Source of the DNA: Planctomycetota bacterium
GTDB taxonomy: Bacteria; Planctomycetota; UBA1135; GCA-002686595
Assembly (NCBI GenBank): GCA_029259595.1
Contig: JAJDEW010000121.1
Span: 82,610 to 146,609, forward strand
DNA length: 64,000 bases
Direction of reading: 5' to 3'
Shown here: piece by piece, positions 21,345 through 30,721 of the stretch
Layout of the letters: each line of letters starts with the position of its first letter
Position numbering within the stretch: the first letter of the stretch is position 1
Notes under the pieces: model-generated
Seen by the model: only the letters and a program-made list of their open reading frames with translations
Database searches by the model: none
What the model was told of the DNA's origin: nothing
Program-made: the position numbers and the translations under genes

Positions 21345-22046
21345 CTACTCCCCCGGTAGCGGGATGTCGGGGAAATCCCACACGTCGAGTTCCGGAGGCG
21401 GGCAGGTGAACACGAGCTCGTCGCCACGGGTCGGATGGGGCAAGCGCAGGCCACAGGCGTGCAGGCCGATGCTCTTGTCGGGGAGCGGAGTCTTGGCCCC
21501 GTACTTCAGGTCGCCGACCAACGGGGCGCCGAGTCCTTGCGCGGCGAGACGCAGCTGGTGGGAACGACCGGTCCGGGGTCGCAACTCGAGCAGCACGCGC
21601 GTCGTCGGACCCGTGCCCGCACGCGCGAGCAAGCGCCAGGTCGTTTCGGCGCGCTTGGCGTCCGGCGTCCCCGGGGCCACGCGCCGGACGCGGTTCGTCG
21701 ACCGATCCTTCAGGAGCCACTCCTCGATCTCGCCCCCCACCGTCTGCGGCACGCGCGCCGAAACGCCCCAGTAGATCTTCTCCACCTGACGATGACTGAA
21801 GGCCTCGTGCAGGCGTCGGGCGGCCTTCGACGTGCGCGCGAAGACGAGGATCCCGGAAACGGGTCGATCGAGGCGGTGAACGACGCCCAGAAACGCTTTC
21901 CCGGGCTTCTCATAGCGCACGCGAACCCACTCGCGCCACTCGTCGAGCACGCTCCAATCACCGCTGTCATCCGGCACCACCGGTCGTCCGGCGGGCTTGG
22001 CGATCACGAGCAGGTGGTTGTCCGTGTAAAGAGGCTCGAGCGCCAT
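21345..22046 (-). CDS. RluA-family RNA pseudouridine synthase
   Basis: A 233-residue pseudouridine synthase. The catalytic motif is HRLDRPVSGILVFART with Asp60 as nucleophile; the family motifs YTDNHLLVIAKPAG (motif I) and RPRTGRSHQLRLA (motif III) are intact. No S4 domain is present, so it resembles the short RluA/TruC class acting on rRNA or tRNA uridines; the target position cannot be told. It is divergent from the gene at 22094, with 47 nt between the start codons. Confidence 0.9.
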   Translation of the reverse strand: MALEPLYTDNHLLVIAKPAGRPVVPDDSGDWSVLDEWREWVRVRYEKPGKAFLGVVHRLDRPVSGILVFARTSKAARRLHEAFSHRQVEKIYWGVSARVPQTVGGEIEEWLLKDRSTNRVRRVAPGTPDAKRAETTWRLLARAGTGPTTRVLLELRPRTGRSHQLRLAAQGLGAPLVGDLKYGAKTPLPDKSIGLHACGLRLPHPTRGDELVFTCPPPELDVWDFPDIPLPGE

Positions 22047-22093
22047 GGGCGCGGCTCAAGCTGGCACAGCGCGGCTCCGATATCAACGTACGT

Positions 22094-22909
22094 ATGGACG
22101 CTTCCCAGCTTGCCAAGCTCGCTTCCCAGGTCCTCAAGTGCGATCCCGACAATCCGCTCCACACCGGGGGCATCCTGGTCAAGATGCGGGAGGTGCGCGA
22201 CCATCTGCGCTCGGTCTCCGCCGACGACGTGCTCGGGTGTCTCGACGCGGCGGCCGTGCTCGCTTCCTACCTCCCCAAGATGCCGCCGACGGGCAAGGAC
22301 GATGTGCTCGAGATCGTTTCGAAGCTCCTCGTTCTGACGGGGCGGCACCTCGAAGCCGTCACGTCCGTTCAGGAGCTCGAGACGCCCCAAGCCGCGCTTC
22401 CGGCCGCGAAGAATGCGGAGAACGCGAGCGACATGTTGATCGGTGATCTCCTGGTCGCGCGCGGCGCCCTGACCCCAGAGAACCTGAAACGCGCGCTCGA
22501 CACGCAGCGCGCTACTGGGATGCGCATCGGCGAATCGCTGGTTCATCTCGGTCTCGTCGGCTGGGAGCAGATCGTCGCGGCTCTGCGCGAGCAACGGGAG
22601 TCGCGCGAGAAACGAGAAGCCGAGCGGGAGGCCGCTCAGGCGGACAGAGACGGCGTCGACGGGACGTCGAAGCCCTTCCTGTCGTCCTCGGACGGACTAC
22701 GCCTCGTCACCGACCTCATGTTCGGCGAGATCATTCTCAAGAACGGTTGGATCACGCAGGACCAGCTGAATCAGGCGCTGCGCCTGCAAAAGGCCAGCGG
22801 TGCCCTGCTCGGCGAAGTGCTCATGGACATGCGCGCCATCAACCGCAAGCAGCTGGACCAGGCCCTGCTCCAACAGGCCGGTCGCCCGAAGCAGGGCCAG
22901 CGCAGCTGA
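22094..22909 (+). CDS. Protein with two MshEN-like (GspE/PilB N-terminal) modules, no ATPase
   Basis: A 271-residue soluble protein. Residues 1-85 are a helical region of unknown type. Two copies of a module follow: IGDLLVARGALTPENLKRAL near residue 115 and FGEIILKNGWITQDQLNQAL near residue 214, each continuing into a second half (GESLVHLGLVGWEQIVAALR; GEVLMDMRAINRKQLDQALL). This is the pattern of the MshEN/T2SSE-N domain, whose members in other proteins can bind c-di-GMP. There is no Walker ATPase, so it is not a complete PilB/GspE. It may be a stand-alone c-di-GMP or secretion-system adaptor; that is inference. Confidence 0.75.
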   Translation: MDASQLAKLASQVLKCDPDNPLHTGGILVKMREVRDHLRSVSADDVLGCLDAAAVLASYLPKMPPTGKDDVLEIVSKLLVLTGRHLEAVTSVQELETPQAALPAAKNAENASDMLIGDLLVARGALTPENLKRALDTQRATGMRIGESLVHLGLVGWEQIVAALREQRESREKREAEREAAQADRDGVDGTSKPFLSSSDGLRLVTDLMFGEIILKNGWITQDQLNQALRLQKASGALLGEVLMDMRAINRKQLDQALLQQAGRPKQGQRS

Positions 22910-22911
22910 GC

Positions 22912-23850
22912 TCAGGCTCGCTCCTCGAGGCCCCGGGTCCAGCGCGTCGAGAACCCGGCCGGCAACGAGCGCGGCCGACCCGGGCCGACCTCCGCCTCGC
23001 GCAGCGCGAGCTCGGACGACTGCACGCTCGCCTCGCCCAAGGCATCGAGAACGAGGTGATGCAGCGCAAGCGGCGATGTCCCGATCGCGTAGGTCGAGAG
23101 CACGAACACCGCGCGCTCCTCGAGCAGGTCGGCACAGGCTTCGAGCAACGGCGCGATCGCTTCCTCGAACTGCCAATTCTCCCCCTTCGGACCGCGCCCG
23201 TAGTGCGGCGGATCGACGAGGATGGCGGCGTAGCGTGACCCACGCCGTACCTCGCGTCGCACGAAGACCGGCGCGTCCTCGACGAGAAAACGGATCGCGC
23301 GCTCGGAGAGGCCCGACAAGGCGGCGTTCTCGCGCGCCCAGGCGACGGCGGTCTTCGAGGCGTCGACGTGCGTCACTCGATAACCCGCGAGCGCGGCCAG
23401 GACGCTCGCCGCACCGGTGTAGCCGAACAGGTTCAGGAGCCGCGGCGCCCCGTCCGGGTCCGTCGCGCGGCCGCGGAGCTCGTCCGCACGCTCGCGCAGG
23501 AAGCGCCAATGCGGCGCCTGCTCCGGAAAGAGCCCGACGTGCTTGAAGGGCGTGGGACGGATCAAGAGCCGCGCGTCGTGCAGCGCCACCGTCCAGCTCT
23601 CCGGCGGAGGCCCCGCGCCCTTCGACCTCCGTCCGGACCCGGGCACCCAGCGCCCACCGCGGTCCGATTCCCGCTCGAAGACGAGGTCGGCGGCGTCCCA
23701 GTCCGCGGCGCTCGCGCGTCGGCGCCAGAGGGCCTGGGGATCGGGCCGTCGCAGGACCCAATCCCCGAAGCGCTCGAGCTTCTCGCCGCCCCCGCTATCG
23801 AGGAGCGCATGGCATGACAGGGCCTCGGGCTCGAATCGGACGTCGAACAC
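22912..23850 (-). CDS. Class I SAM-dependent methyltransferase (RlmI/RlmK-like)
   Basis: A 312-residue methyltransferase. The SAM-binding motif is RLLNLFGYTGAASVLAA, then VTHVDASKTAVAWARENA, and the catalytic-type motif ILVDPPHYGRGPKGENWQFE, as in RlmI/RlmK rRNA methyltransferases. The N-terminal part is divergent and lacks a visible PUA domain. I chose GTG 23850: it lies 6 nt after a TACCAT box on the minus strand, and the frame upstream has no conserved content. It is divergent from mqnA with only 24 nt between start codons. It converges on the MshEN gene with a 2-nt gap. Confidence 0.82.
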   Translation of the reverse strand: MFDVRFEPEALSCHALLDSGGGEKLERFGDWVLRRPDPQALWRRRASAADWDAADLVFERESDRGGRWVPGSGRRSKGAGPPPESWTVALHDARLLIRPTPFKHVGLFPEQAPHWRFLRERADELRGRATDPDGAPRLLNLFGYTGAASVLAALAGYRVTHVDASKTAVAWARENAALSGLSERAIRFLVEDAPVFVRREVRRGSRYAAILVDPPHYGRGPKGENWQFEEAIAPLLEACADLLEERAVFVLSTYAIGTSPLALHHLVLDALGEASVQSSELALREAEVGPGRPRSLPAGFSTRWTRGLEERA

Positions 23851-23856
23851 CCGCGC

Positions 23857-23866
23857 ATGGTAGTCT
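23857..23866. promoter_or_regulatory. Overlapping divergent -10 boxes of mqnA and the methyltransferase
   Basis: TAGTCT (23861-23866, plus) ends 8 nt before the mqnA ATG. TACCAT (23857-23862, minus) ends 6 nt before the methyltransferase GTG. The two boxes share two bases, so RNA polymerase could occupy only one at a time. Both transcripts would be leaderless. Confidence 0.45.
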
Positions 23867-23874
23867 CGTCGCCC

Positions 23875-24714
23875 ATGCTGCGCGTCGGAAGCGTCCCCTA
23901 CTTCGTCGGACGCCCGCTCGATCTCGGCCTCGAGGACGAAGCGGGCATCGCCTACCACCGCGCCGTGCCCGCCGAGCTGGTCGAGGGCCTGCGCGCCGGC
24001 ACGATCGACGTCGCGCTCGTCAGCTCGATCGAGCTCTTCCGACGACCCGGCTACGGCTTTCTCGCCGAGCTCGCGGTGGCCGGCGAGAGCACGGTGTCCT
24101 CGGTCCAGATCTTCTTGAAGAAGCCCCTCGAGGAGGTCAACACGGTCGCGCTCGATCCCGCCAGCCGGACCTCGGTCGTCCTGGCCCAGGTCTCGTGGCC
24201 TGCGGAGCGACGCCCACGCTTCCTCGAGCTCGAGCGCGGGGAGGACCCGCGCCGCCACCGGGCGGATGCCTGGCTGCGGATCGGGGATCGGGCTCTGCAG
24301 GAGCTCTGGGCCCCCGACCCCGCCGATGGGCCGCTGTGGTGCGCGACGTGGAACCCTTCGCAGGCCTGGCGCGAGCGGACCGGGCTCCCGTTCGTTTTCG
24401 CGCCCTGGATCGTGCGCGCCGGCGTGGACGTCGGCCCTCACCTGGCCGCCTTCCGACGGGCGCGCGAGCGTGGCCGGGCACAGACCGGCGCGCTGGCCCG
24501 GGAGGCCGCCCGAGAGCTCGGGCTCGAGGTCGAGCCCCTGACGCGCTACCTCGCAAAGGAGTGCCTCTACGAGCCGGGCGAGCGCCTGGGCCGGGCCCTG
24601 CTGGCCTTCCGGGACCGGGCGGCGGCGCTGGGGCTCGTCGACGCGGAGCTGGAGCCGACGTGCATCCCGCTGGACGCCCCGGTCCACAGGCGCGCACCGT
24701 CCCACGCCGATTGA
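23875..24714 (+). CDS. mqnA: Chorismate dehydratase MqnA (menaquinone, futalosine pathway)
   Basis: A 279-residue periplasmic-binding-protein-fold enzyme that dehydrates chorismate to 3-enolpyruvoyl benzoate, the substrate of MqnE. Family features: RVGSVPYFVGRPL at the start, the short motif DVALVSSIELFRR, and the substrate-binding segment VALDPASRTSVVLAQV, followed by FVFAPWIVRAGVD. The start is the ATG at 23875 (MLRVGSV), 8 nt after a TAGTCT box, rather than an ATG at 23857 lying within the promoter. It is separated from mqnC-mqnE by about 4.5 kb, so the pathway genes are split. Confidence 0.88.
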   Translation: MLRVGSVPYFVGRPLDLGLEDEAGIAYHRAVPAELVEGLRAGTIDVALVSSIELFRRPGYGFLAELAVAGESTVSSVQIFLKKPLEEVNTVALDPASRTSVVLAQVSWPAERRPRFLELERGEDPRRHRADAWLRIGDRALQELWAPDPADGPLWCATWNPSQAWRERTGLPFVFAPWIVRAGVDVGPHLAAFRRARERGRAQTGALAREAARELGLEVEPLTRYLAKECLYEPGERLGRALLAFRDRAAALGLVDAELEPTCIPLDAPVHRRAPSHAD

Positions 24715-24895
24715 CCCCCCGGCGACCTCCGCGACTTTCGCGCGCGATTCGGTACGGAATCCGCAGATTGAGGGCACCGGCGCGGGCCTGACCACGTCTC
24801 CCTCTGGGGGTCGCGCCAGACCCGCGGCAACCCCGTTCTCGCTTCATTCGGCCGCCCTAGCCCCGTGACGCCAGGCCACCCTGGCGTCGAGTGCC

Positions 24896-26320
24896 ATGCT
24901 GCGATCGCTTTTCTTTTTCGTTTCGATCCTTGTCACGCTCGCGACCTCGGCCCGCGGCCAGGTCATGAACACGAATCTCTGGGTCGCGAGCCGCGACTCG
25001 GGCTACCTGCGGCGCTATTCGAGCGAGCACGGCTCGCTGCTCTCCCAGACCTACATCGGTCAACGCATCGAGGGCATCGCGCGCGATGGTCGCGGCAACG
25101 CCTGGGTGACCGTCCGCGGTGCGGACAAGCAGGTCGCCAAGGTCGACCGGACCGGAGCGGTCGTCGGGCGCTTCCCGGTCACCGGCGTCCCCTACGGGAT
25201 CGCGGCCGCTCGCGACGACTCGGTGTGGGTCGTCCAGTCCGCGCCGTCGGCGCTCGTGCACTACGCCTCGGACGGCGAGGTCCTGCTCGCCACGCCCCTG
25301 CCCGGTGACCCGCGCGGCGTCTCGATCGACGTCCTCGGGGACGTCTGGGTGACGCTGTACCAGCTCGAAGGCCTCGTCCTGCGCTACGACAAGGCCGGCA
25401 CCTTCAAGCAGGCGATCGCTGTCGGCCGCGGCCCCTGGTCGGTCGCCGCCTCCTGGATGTGCTGCACCTGGGTCGTGAACCATCGCCAGTGCACGATCGA
25501 CTGCATCGGGGCCGCGGGCAACAAGACCCTCTCGATCGGCTTCCAGGGACTGCCGCGGGACATCGCCGTCGATCGCGACGGCGGGGTCTGGGTCGCGATG
25601 CAGGACTTTGCGCGGGTCGACCACTACGACCGCTTCGGAACCCTGCTCGCCTCGGTACCGGTCGGCAACGTCCCGACGAACGTCTCGCTGGACGGCGACG
25701 GCCACCTCTGGGTCGTGAACGAGGCGGACGGGACGATCTCGAAGGTCGACACGAACACGCTGGAGGTCGTCTCGACGCTCGACGTGGGACCGAATCCGGT
25801 GGCCTTCGGGGACTTCACGGGCTACGCCTACGCCATGGTCGTGAAACCGATCGAGGACACCGACGGGGACTCCTTCCGCAACCGCAACGAGCTCATCGCG
25901 GGCTCGAACCCCTTCAAGGCCAGCGACTACCCGACCGAGATCGAGCTGCTTGCCGAGCCGCTGCCGGGGGAGAACCTGCAGCTGCGCATCCGGGACTCGA
26001 AGAACCCGGGCAAGCGCTATCTGGGCTACTTCAGCTGGACCAACCGGCCGCGCTGGACGCTGGGCTACTGCAGCCCGTGCGACGCCCGCATCATCCCGGT
26101 CAACGCCTTCGACCCGCTCTTCGGAGCGACGCTCGGGGACCCGTTCTATCCGAGCCTGCAGGGGACGCTCGATTCCAACGGCGAAGCCCTGATCGAGACT
26201 TTCCTGCCGCCGGCCTACTTCCCCCTGAAGCTCTACATGGGCTTCTTCACGCTCGATCCGACCGTGCCCCACGTCTTCATCCGCACGATCTCCCAAGAAC
26301 TGGAGATCTACGGCGGCTGA
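24896..26320 (+). CDS. Secreted Vgb/NHL-like beta-propeller protein
   Basis: A 474-residue exported protein (signal MLRSLFFFVSILVTLATSARG). Residues about 20-320 are propeller repeats with the pattern GxAxDxxGNAWVT: GIARDGRGNAWVTVRGADKQ, GIAAARDDSVWVVQSAPSAL, VSIDVLGDVWVTLYQLEGLV, DIAVDRDGGVWVAMQDFARV and VSLDGDGHLWVVNEADGTIS. This resembles virginiamycin-B-lyase-type propellers, but the lyase residues cannot be confirmed. A DTDGDSFRNRNELIAGSNP calcium-type linker follows, then a C-terminal beta-domain with CSPCDAR. No partner genes are evident. Confidence 0.8.
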   Translation: MLRSLFFFVSILVTLATSARGQVMNTNLWVASRDSGYLRRYSSEHGSLLSQTYIGQRIEGIARDGRGNAWVTVRGADKQVAKVDRTGAVVGRFPVTGVPYGIAAARDDSVWVVQSAPSALVHYASDGEVLLATPLPGDPRGVSIDVLGDVWVTLYQLEGLVLRYDKAGTFKQAIAVGRGPWSVAASWMCCTWVVNHRQCTIDCIGAAGNKTLSIGFQGLPRDIAVDRDGGVWVAMQDFARVDHYDRFGTLLASVPVGNVPTNVSLDGDGHLWVVNEADGTISKVDTNTLEVVSTLDVGPNPVAFGDFTGYAYAMVVKPIEDTDGDSFRNRNELIAGSNPFKASDYPTEIELLAEPLPGENLQLRIRDSKNPGKRYLGYFSWTNRPRWTLGYCSPCDARIIPVNAFDPLFGATLGDPFYPSLQGTLDSNGEALIETFLPPAYFPLKLYMGFFTLDPTVPHVFIRTISQELEIYGG

Positions 26321-26514
26321 GCACCTCCGGCACGTCCTGAGCCTCCGCCGCGACGACGGGTCCAGGACGTGCCCCGGGTTCGGGATGCGTGCAGCTCCGA
26401 GGTCTTGCCCGCGGTCTTTCCCGCCGGCAAGGCGATCCGCGCTTGCATCGGCCGTGGCGGCTCCCAAACTACCGCCTACGACCCGAGGCCCACTGGCCTC
26501 TGCGGAGAGCCTCC

Positions 26515-28302
26515 ATGCCTCGAGCGACGAAGCGGCCGAGCGCCGCGACCCAGAGCCTGTTCGACAACGAGAACGACGACACCGTGGCGCGCAAGACCCG
26601 AACGAAGAAGAAGGCGGGAGGGGCGGCCGACGCCAAGGGCACCGGCGGGAGCCCGGCGCCCCGCAAGCGGGCGACAGCCCAGTCCATGGCCGAGCGCCAG
26701 CGGGAGATCTCCGTCTCCGAGTTCTTCACGAAGAACCGCCACCTGCTCGGCTTCGACTCGCCTCTGAAGGCACTCCTGACCGCGGTCAAGGAGGCGGTCG
26801 ACAACTCGCTCGACGCCTGTGAGGAGGCCGGGATCCTGCCCGAGATCCGAATCGCGCTCACGCAGACGGCCGAGAATCGCTACCGCATGGCCGTCGAAGA
26901 CAACGGCCCGGGCGTGATCGATTCCCAGATCGGCAAGATCTTCGGCAAGCTCCTGTACGGCTCCAAGTTCCACAAGCTGTCCCAGAGCCGCGGGCAACAG
27001 GGCATCGGCATCTCGGCCGCCGGCATGTACGGCCAGCTCACGACCGGCAAGCCGGTGCGCATCGTGTCGCGCACGGGCAAGCGCAAGGACCCGGTCGAGT
27101 TCCTGCTCTCGATCGACACGGCGAAGAACAAGCCCGAGATCCACAAGTCCGAGGTCGTCGAGTGGGACAAGGACCACGGCACGCTGGTCGAGATCGAGAT
27201 GGAGGCCCGTTATCAAAAGGGTCAGCGCTCGGTCGACATGTATCTGAAGCAGACCGCCATCGCGAACCCGCACCTGACGCTGACCTTCGTCGATCCGGCC
27301 GGGGAAGAGGTCGTCTACCCGGCCAGCACGAAGGAGCTGCCGCCCGAAACGATCGAGATCCGTCCGCACCCGCACGGGATCGAGCTCGGACGCCTCATCG
27401 CGATGCTCAAGGAGACGACTGCCCGCTCGCTGTCAGGCTTCCTGCGGGAGGAGTTCTCGCGCGTCGGGCCCATGGTGGCGAAGCGCATCATCAAGGCCGC
27501 CGGCAAGGGGCTCACGGAGAAGTCCTACCCGACGCGCATCGCGCGTGAAGAGGCCTCGGCCCTGCACGAGGCGATCCAGAAGGAGAAGATCTCCTCGCCG
27601 CCGACCGACTGCATCGCACCGATCGGGGAGGAGCTCCTGATCTCGGGCTTGAAGAAGGAGCTCGAGGCGGACTTCTACGTCGCCGCGACGCGTCCCGCCG
27701 CCGTCTACCGCGGCAACCCGTTCCAGATCGAGGTCGGCATCGCCTACGGCAAGCCGGGCGGCATCGGCCTCGAAGTCACCGACGAGGGCCGCATCGCCAA
27801 GCGCAAGGATTCGAAGGCCGCCACCGAGGACCTCGTCGGCTCGGCCGACGAAACGGCGCGCGTAATCCGCTTCGCGAACCGTGTCCCGCTGCTCTACCAG
27901 CAGTCCGCCTGCTCGATCACGAAGGGCATCATCCAGACCAACTGGCGCGGTTACGGCCTCCAGCAACCGCGCGGCGGCCTCCCGATCGGGGCGATGGCGA
28001 TCGTCGTGCACATCGCGAGCGTCTGGGTGCCGTTCACCAGCGAATCGAAGGAAGCGATCGCCGCCTACCCGGAGATCCTGAAGGAGATCAAGCTCGGCCT
28101 GCAGGAATGCGGGCGCAAGCTCGGCACCTACATCCGCAAGGGCAAGCGCATCAAGCGCGAGTTCGAGAAGCGCTCCTACATCGAGAAGTACATCCCCCAC
28201 ATCGGCATCGCCCTGCAGGAGATCCTCGACCTCCCCGATCGGGAACGCGACGAGGTCGTCGCGACCCTCGAGGACGTCCTGCACAAGAGCCGTAAGTTCT
28301 GA
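26515..28302 (+). CDS. top6B: DNA topoisomerase VI subunit B
   Basis: A 595-residue ATPase subunit of topoisomerase VI. A basic, Ala/Lys-rich N-terminal tail of about 55 residues precedes the Bergerat GHKL fold: [15 protein letters not shown] (E93, N97), EDNGPGV (D129) and [19 protein letters not shown]. The H2TH-like and transducer domains follow ([37 protein letters not shown]). Length and domain order match archaeal Top6B. The start is the ATG at 26515 after a purine-rich GGAGAG. Its TGA overlaps by one base the ATG of subunit A. Together they would make an ATP-dependent type IIB topoisomerase, otherwise mainly archaeal and plant. Confidence 0.95.
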   Translation: MPRATKRPSAATQSLFDNENDDTVARKTRTKKKAGGAADAKGTGGSPAPRKRATAQSMAERQREISVSEFFTKNRHLLGFDSPLKALLTAVKEAVDNSLDACEEAGILPEIRIALTQTAENRYRMAVEDNGPGVIDSQIGKIFGKLLYGSKFHKLSQSRGQQGIGISAAGMYGQLTTGKPVRIVSRTGKRKDPVEFLLSIDTAKNKPEIHKSEVVEWDKDHGTLVEIEMEARYQKGQRSVDMYLKQTAIANPHLTLTFVDPAGEEVVYPASTKELPPETIEIRPHPHGIELGRLIAMLKETTARSLSGFLREEFSRVGPMVAKRIIKAAGKGLTEKSYPTRIAREEASALHEAIQKEKISSPPTDCIAPIGEELLISGLKKELEADFYVAATRPAAVYRGNPFQIEVGIAYGKPGGIGLEVTDEGRIAKRKDSKAATEDLVGSADETARVIRFANRVPLLYQQSACSITKGIIQTNWRGYGLQQPRGGLPIGAMAIVVHIASVWVPFTSESKEAIAAYPEILKEIKLGLQECGRKLGTYIRKGKRIKREFEKRSYIEKYIPHIGIALQEILDLPDRERDEVVATLEDVLHKSRKF

Positions 28303-29510
28303 TGGCGAAAAAGCGAGCGAAGAAGGTCACCAAGAAGACCACCAAGAAAGCCACGAAGACGCCGGGCGCAGCGGTCAGCAAGGTGAAGCGCGCGCGGCCC
28401 CCGCTCAACGACCTGGACAAGAAGACCCTGTCCCTGGTCAGCCGAACGGCCGAGCGCGTCCAGCGCTCGATCGGCCAGCGCATCCTGCCCGAGCTCAAGT
28501 TCCCCGTCCGCAGCTTGTCGAACGTGAAGTACGACAAGAAGGAGGGCTACTTCCAGCTCGGCCACGGCCGCAAGGCCCGCGCCCTGTCGGTCAATACGGT
28601 CAAGAACTTCGCCCAGACGCTGCGCCTCATGTCGATCTCGAAGGAGATGGTCGAGAACAACGACTTCGCGACGAAGCGGGAGGCCTACTACGTCAGCAAG
28701 AACTGGGGCGAATGCAAGTTCAACGAGCAGACCGAATCGGATGCCGTCATGGACGACATCGAAGCGCTCGCCAGCCTCGACGGGCTCTCGCGTGAACAGC
28801 TGCGCTACTATCCGGAGGAGCACGGCGGCTCCGTCGCGGGCAACCTGGTCGTCATCGATCGGGACACGGAGACGGGCGACACTATCCGCATCGACTGCAC
28901 GAACTTCGGCTCGGGGTCCTACTCGATCCCCCACTCCGTCGAACACCTGCGCTTCGAGACCGACGCCAAGTTCGTCCTCGCGATCGAGACCGGCGGCATG
29001 TTCCAGCGCTTGAACAACCACAAGTTCTGGAAGAGCGCCAAGTGCATCCTGGTCGAGATGGCGGGGGTGCCCTCGCGCGCGACCCGACGCTTCATCCGGG
29101 TCCTGTCGGACACGCGCAAGCTGCCCGTCTACTGCTTCGTCGATTGCGACCCGTACGGCATCGCGAACATCTACCGGACGCTGAAGGTCGGTTCGGGCAA
29201 CGCGGCCCACATCAACCGCTTCTTCTGCGTCCCGAACGCGAAGTTCCTCGGCGTCACACCCCAGGACATCGTCGACTTCCGCCTGGAGGACGCCACACAC
29301 CCGCTTCAGCCCGTCGACGTCAAGCGGGCGAAGGACGCGCTCAAGAACGATCCCTTCTTCCAGGCGCACAAGGAATGGGGCAAGGCCATCAACCAGCTCC
29401 TGAAGATGGGCGTGCGCGCGGAACAGCAGGCCCTCGCGAAGTGGGGCCTCAACTACGTGATCGAGGAGTACCTGCCGCGCAAGCTGCGCGAGCGGAAGTT
29501 CCTCCCCTGA
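28302..29510 (+). CDS. top6A: DNA topoisomerase VI subunit A (Spo11-like)
   Basis: A 402-residue catalytic subunit. The first 33 residues are a histone-H1-like tail ([20 protein letters not shown]). The 5Y-CAP domain carries the catalytic tyrosine in TKREAYYVSKNWGE (Tyr129 or Tyr130). The Toprim domain has its acidic residues in FVLAIETGGMFQR and CFVDCDPYGIANIYR. The C-terminus ends in KLRERKFLP. The protein cuts both strands and, with subunit B, passes a duplex through the break. The ATG overlaps the top6B stop (TGATG), which fits stoichiometric expression. Confidence 0.95.
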   Translation: MAKKRAKKVTKKTTKKATKTPGAAVSKVKRARPPLNDLDKKTLSLVSRTAERVQRSIGQRILPELKFPVRSLSNVKYDKKEGYFQLGHGRKARALSVNTVKNFAQTLRLMSISKEMVENNDFATKREAYYVSKNWGECKFNEQTESDAVMDDIEALASLDGLSREQLRYYPEEHGGSVAGNLVVIDRDTETGDTIRIDCTNFGSGSYSIPHSVEHLRFETDAKFVLAIETGGMFQRLNNHKFWKSAKCILVEMAGVPSRATRRFIRVLSDTRKLPVYCFVDCDPYGIANIYRTLKVGSGNAAHINRFFCVPNAKFLGVTPQDIVDFRLEDATHPLQPVDVKRAKDALKNDPFFQAHKEWGKAINQLLKMGVRAEQQALAKWGLNYVIEEYLPRKLRERKFLP

Positions 29511-29572
29511 CAGCCCGTCGGCGTCCTCCGGCGAAGCACCTCTCCAGCGGGGTGGCAGCCCTTCGGGCGTCG

Positions 29573-30205
29573 CTACTCCCCCAGCGCTCGGAGCGTCGCG
29601 TCATCGAGCCGATGCCCGCCCTCGAAGGCTCGCTGTTCGACCTGGAGATCGAGCGCCTTCAAGCGCTCCGCATCCGCGTTCCAGCCGTCTGCGTCGACCC
29701 AGGCGTCGCGGCTGCCCTTCACGAGCACGACTCGAACCCCCGCCAGGGCGCTCGATACGGCATCTGGCTCGAGGTCGGCCGGAGCGGTGCTTCCCCACAG
29801 GACGAGTCGCTCGGGCCGCAGCTTGCTACGGACGCACCATCGAAAGGCCGTCGACGCCCCCTGCGAGAAGCCCAAGACGCGCGTGCGAACGTCGGGTGCG
29901 GGGGCGAGCCGCGCGCGCAGCGCGTCGAGGCTCGCGACGTAGTCGTCGATCTCCGCCGCACGATCCTCCTTGGTCATCCACGAGGCCCCGACGTCCCCGC
30001 TCCCTCCGCGCAGGTAGAAGCGCGAGAGCCCCTCCGCGGCGACCAGCACGCGTCCGTCACTCTCCAGCGCACCGGCCGACGCGAGGAAGTCGCGCGCGGT
30101 CTCGCCATAGCCGTGCAGGAGGATCCACAGCTCGCGCGCTTCGGCGAGCTGCCCTGCGACGAAGGCCCGCGCCGTCCGGCGCGTCTCGTAGCGCAACTCG
30201 CGCAT
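29573..30205 (-). CDS. Alpha/beta-hydrolase, phospholipase/carboxylesterase type
   Basis: A 210-residue serine hydrolase. The oxyanion strand LWILLHGYGETARDF, the nucleophile elbow LGFSQGASTA (Ser114), an Asp in VKGSRDAWVDAD and His near residue 198 in GGHRLDD form the expected triad of the short YpfH/acyl-protein-thioesterase-like esterases. It is probably cytoplasmic; the substrate is not predictable. It lies 3 nt downstream of the AhpD-like gene on the same strand, so the two are an operon. Confidence 0.87.
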   Translation of the reverse strand: MRELRYETRRTARAFVAGQLAEARELWILLHGYGETARDFLASAGALESDGRVLVAAEGLSRFYLRGGSGDVGASWMTKEDRAAEIDDYVASLDALRARLAPAPDVRTRVLGFSQGASTAFRWCVRSKLRPERLVLWGSTAPADLEPDAVSSALAGVRVVLVKGSRDAWVDADGWNADAERLKALDLQVEQRAFEGGHRLDDATLRALGE

Positions 30206-30208
30206 CGC

Positions 30209-30721
30209 TCAGCGGATGACGACTTCCGAGCACGAGACGGCGTAGCCCAGCGCCCGCTTCGTGATCGGAAAGAAGCGCGCCGATGCCAACGCCAGCGCGA
30301 GCTCGACGAGCGCTTCCTCTCCGTAGTGCCCGCGCACGGCCTCACGCCAGATGGCATCGCTTCCGTCGGCGCGGACGACCGAATGGGCGAAGCGGTACAC
30401 GTCACCGAGCTCGGTGGGCAGGTCCTCAGGACTCTGGCGCAGCACCGCGCGCAGGACGTCCTCGGACACTCCGGCACGACGCGCCTGTTCCACTTCGATC
30501 TGGACGCACGTTCCACAGTCTTCGTCGCGCGCCGCGACGAGCCGTGCGACGTGGCACGGCTCGATCGGCAGCTTCCTGCGGTAGTTCGAGATCGAGACGA
30601 TCTTCGTGAAGCGCAGGAAGGCCGGTAGCGAGACGCGCACCATGTGGCGCAGGTACTCGAGCGAGGTGCCCAACGCCTCTTCCGACTTGTGGATCTGGCG
30701 TCGAATCAGGGTGCGGATCAT
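30209..30721 (-). CDS. Carboxymuconolactone decarboxylase / AhpD-like protein
   Basis: A 170-residue all-helical protein of the CMD/AhpD family. The redox CxxC is present as RDEDCGTCVQIEVEQA (Cys69, Cys72), followed by the helical segment VSEDVLRAVLRQSPEDL. AhpD-type members reduce peroxiredoxins or act as alkylhydroperoxidases; others are gamma-carboxymuconolactone decarboxylases. The CxxC favours a thiol-redox role. The start is the ATG at 30721. Its neighbour, 3 nt downstream, is an esterase. Confidence 0.83.
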   Translation of the reverse strand: MIRTLIRRQIHKSEEALGTSLEYLRHMVRVSLPAFLRFTKIVSISNYRRKLPIEPCHVARLVAARDEDCGTCVQIEVEQARRAGVSEDVLRAVLRQSPEDLPTELGDVYRFAHSVVRADGSDAIWREAVRGHYGEEALVELALALASARFFPITKRALGYAVSCSEVVIR

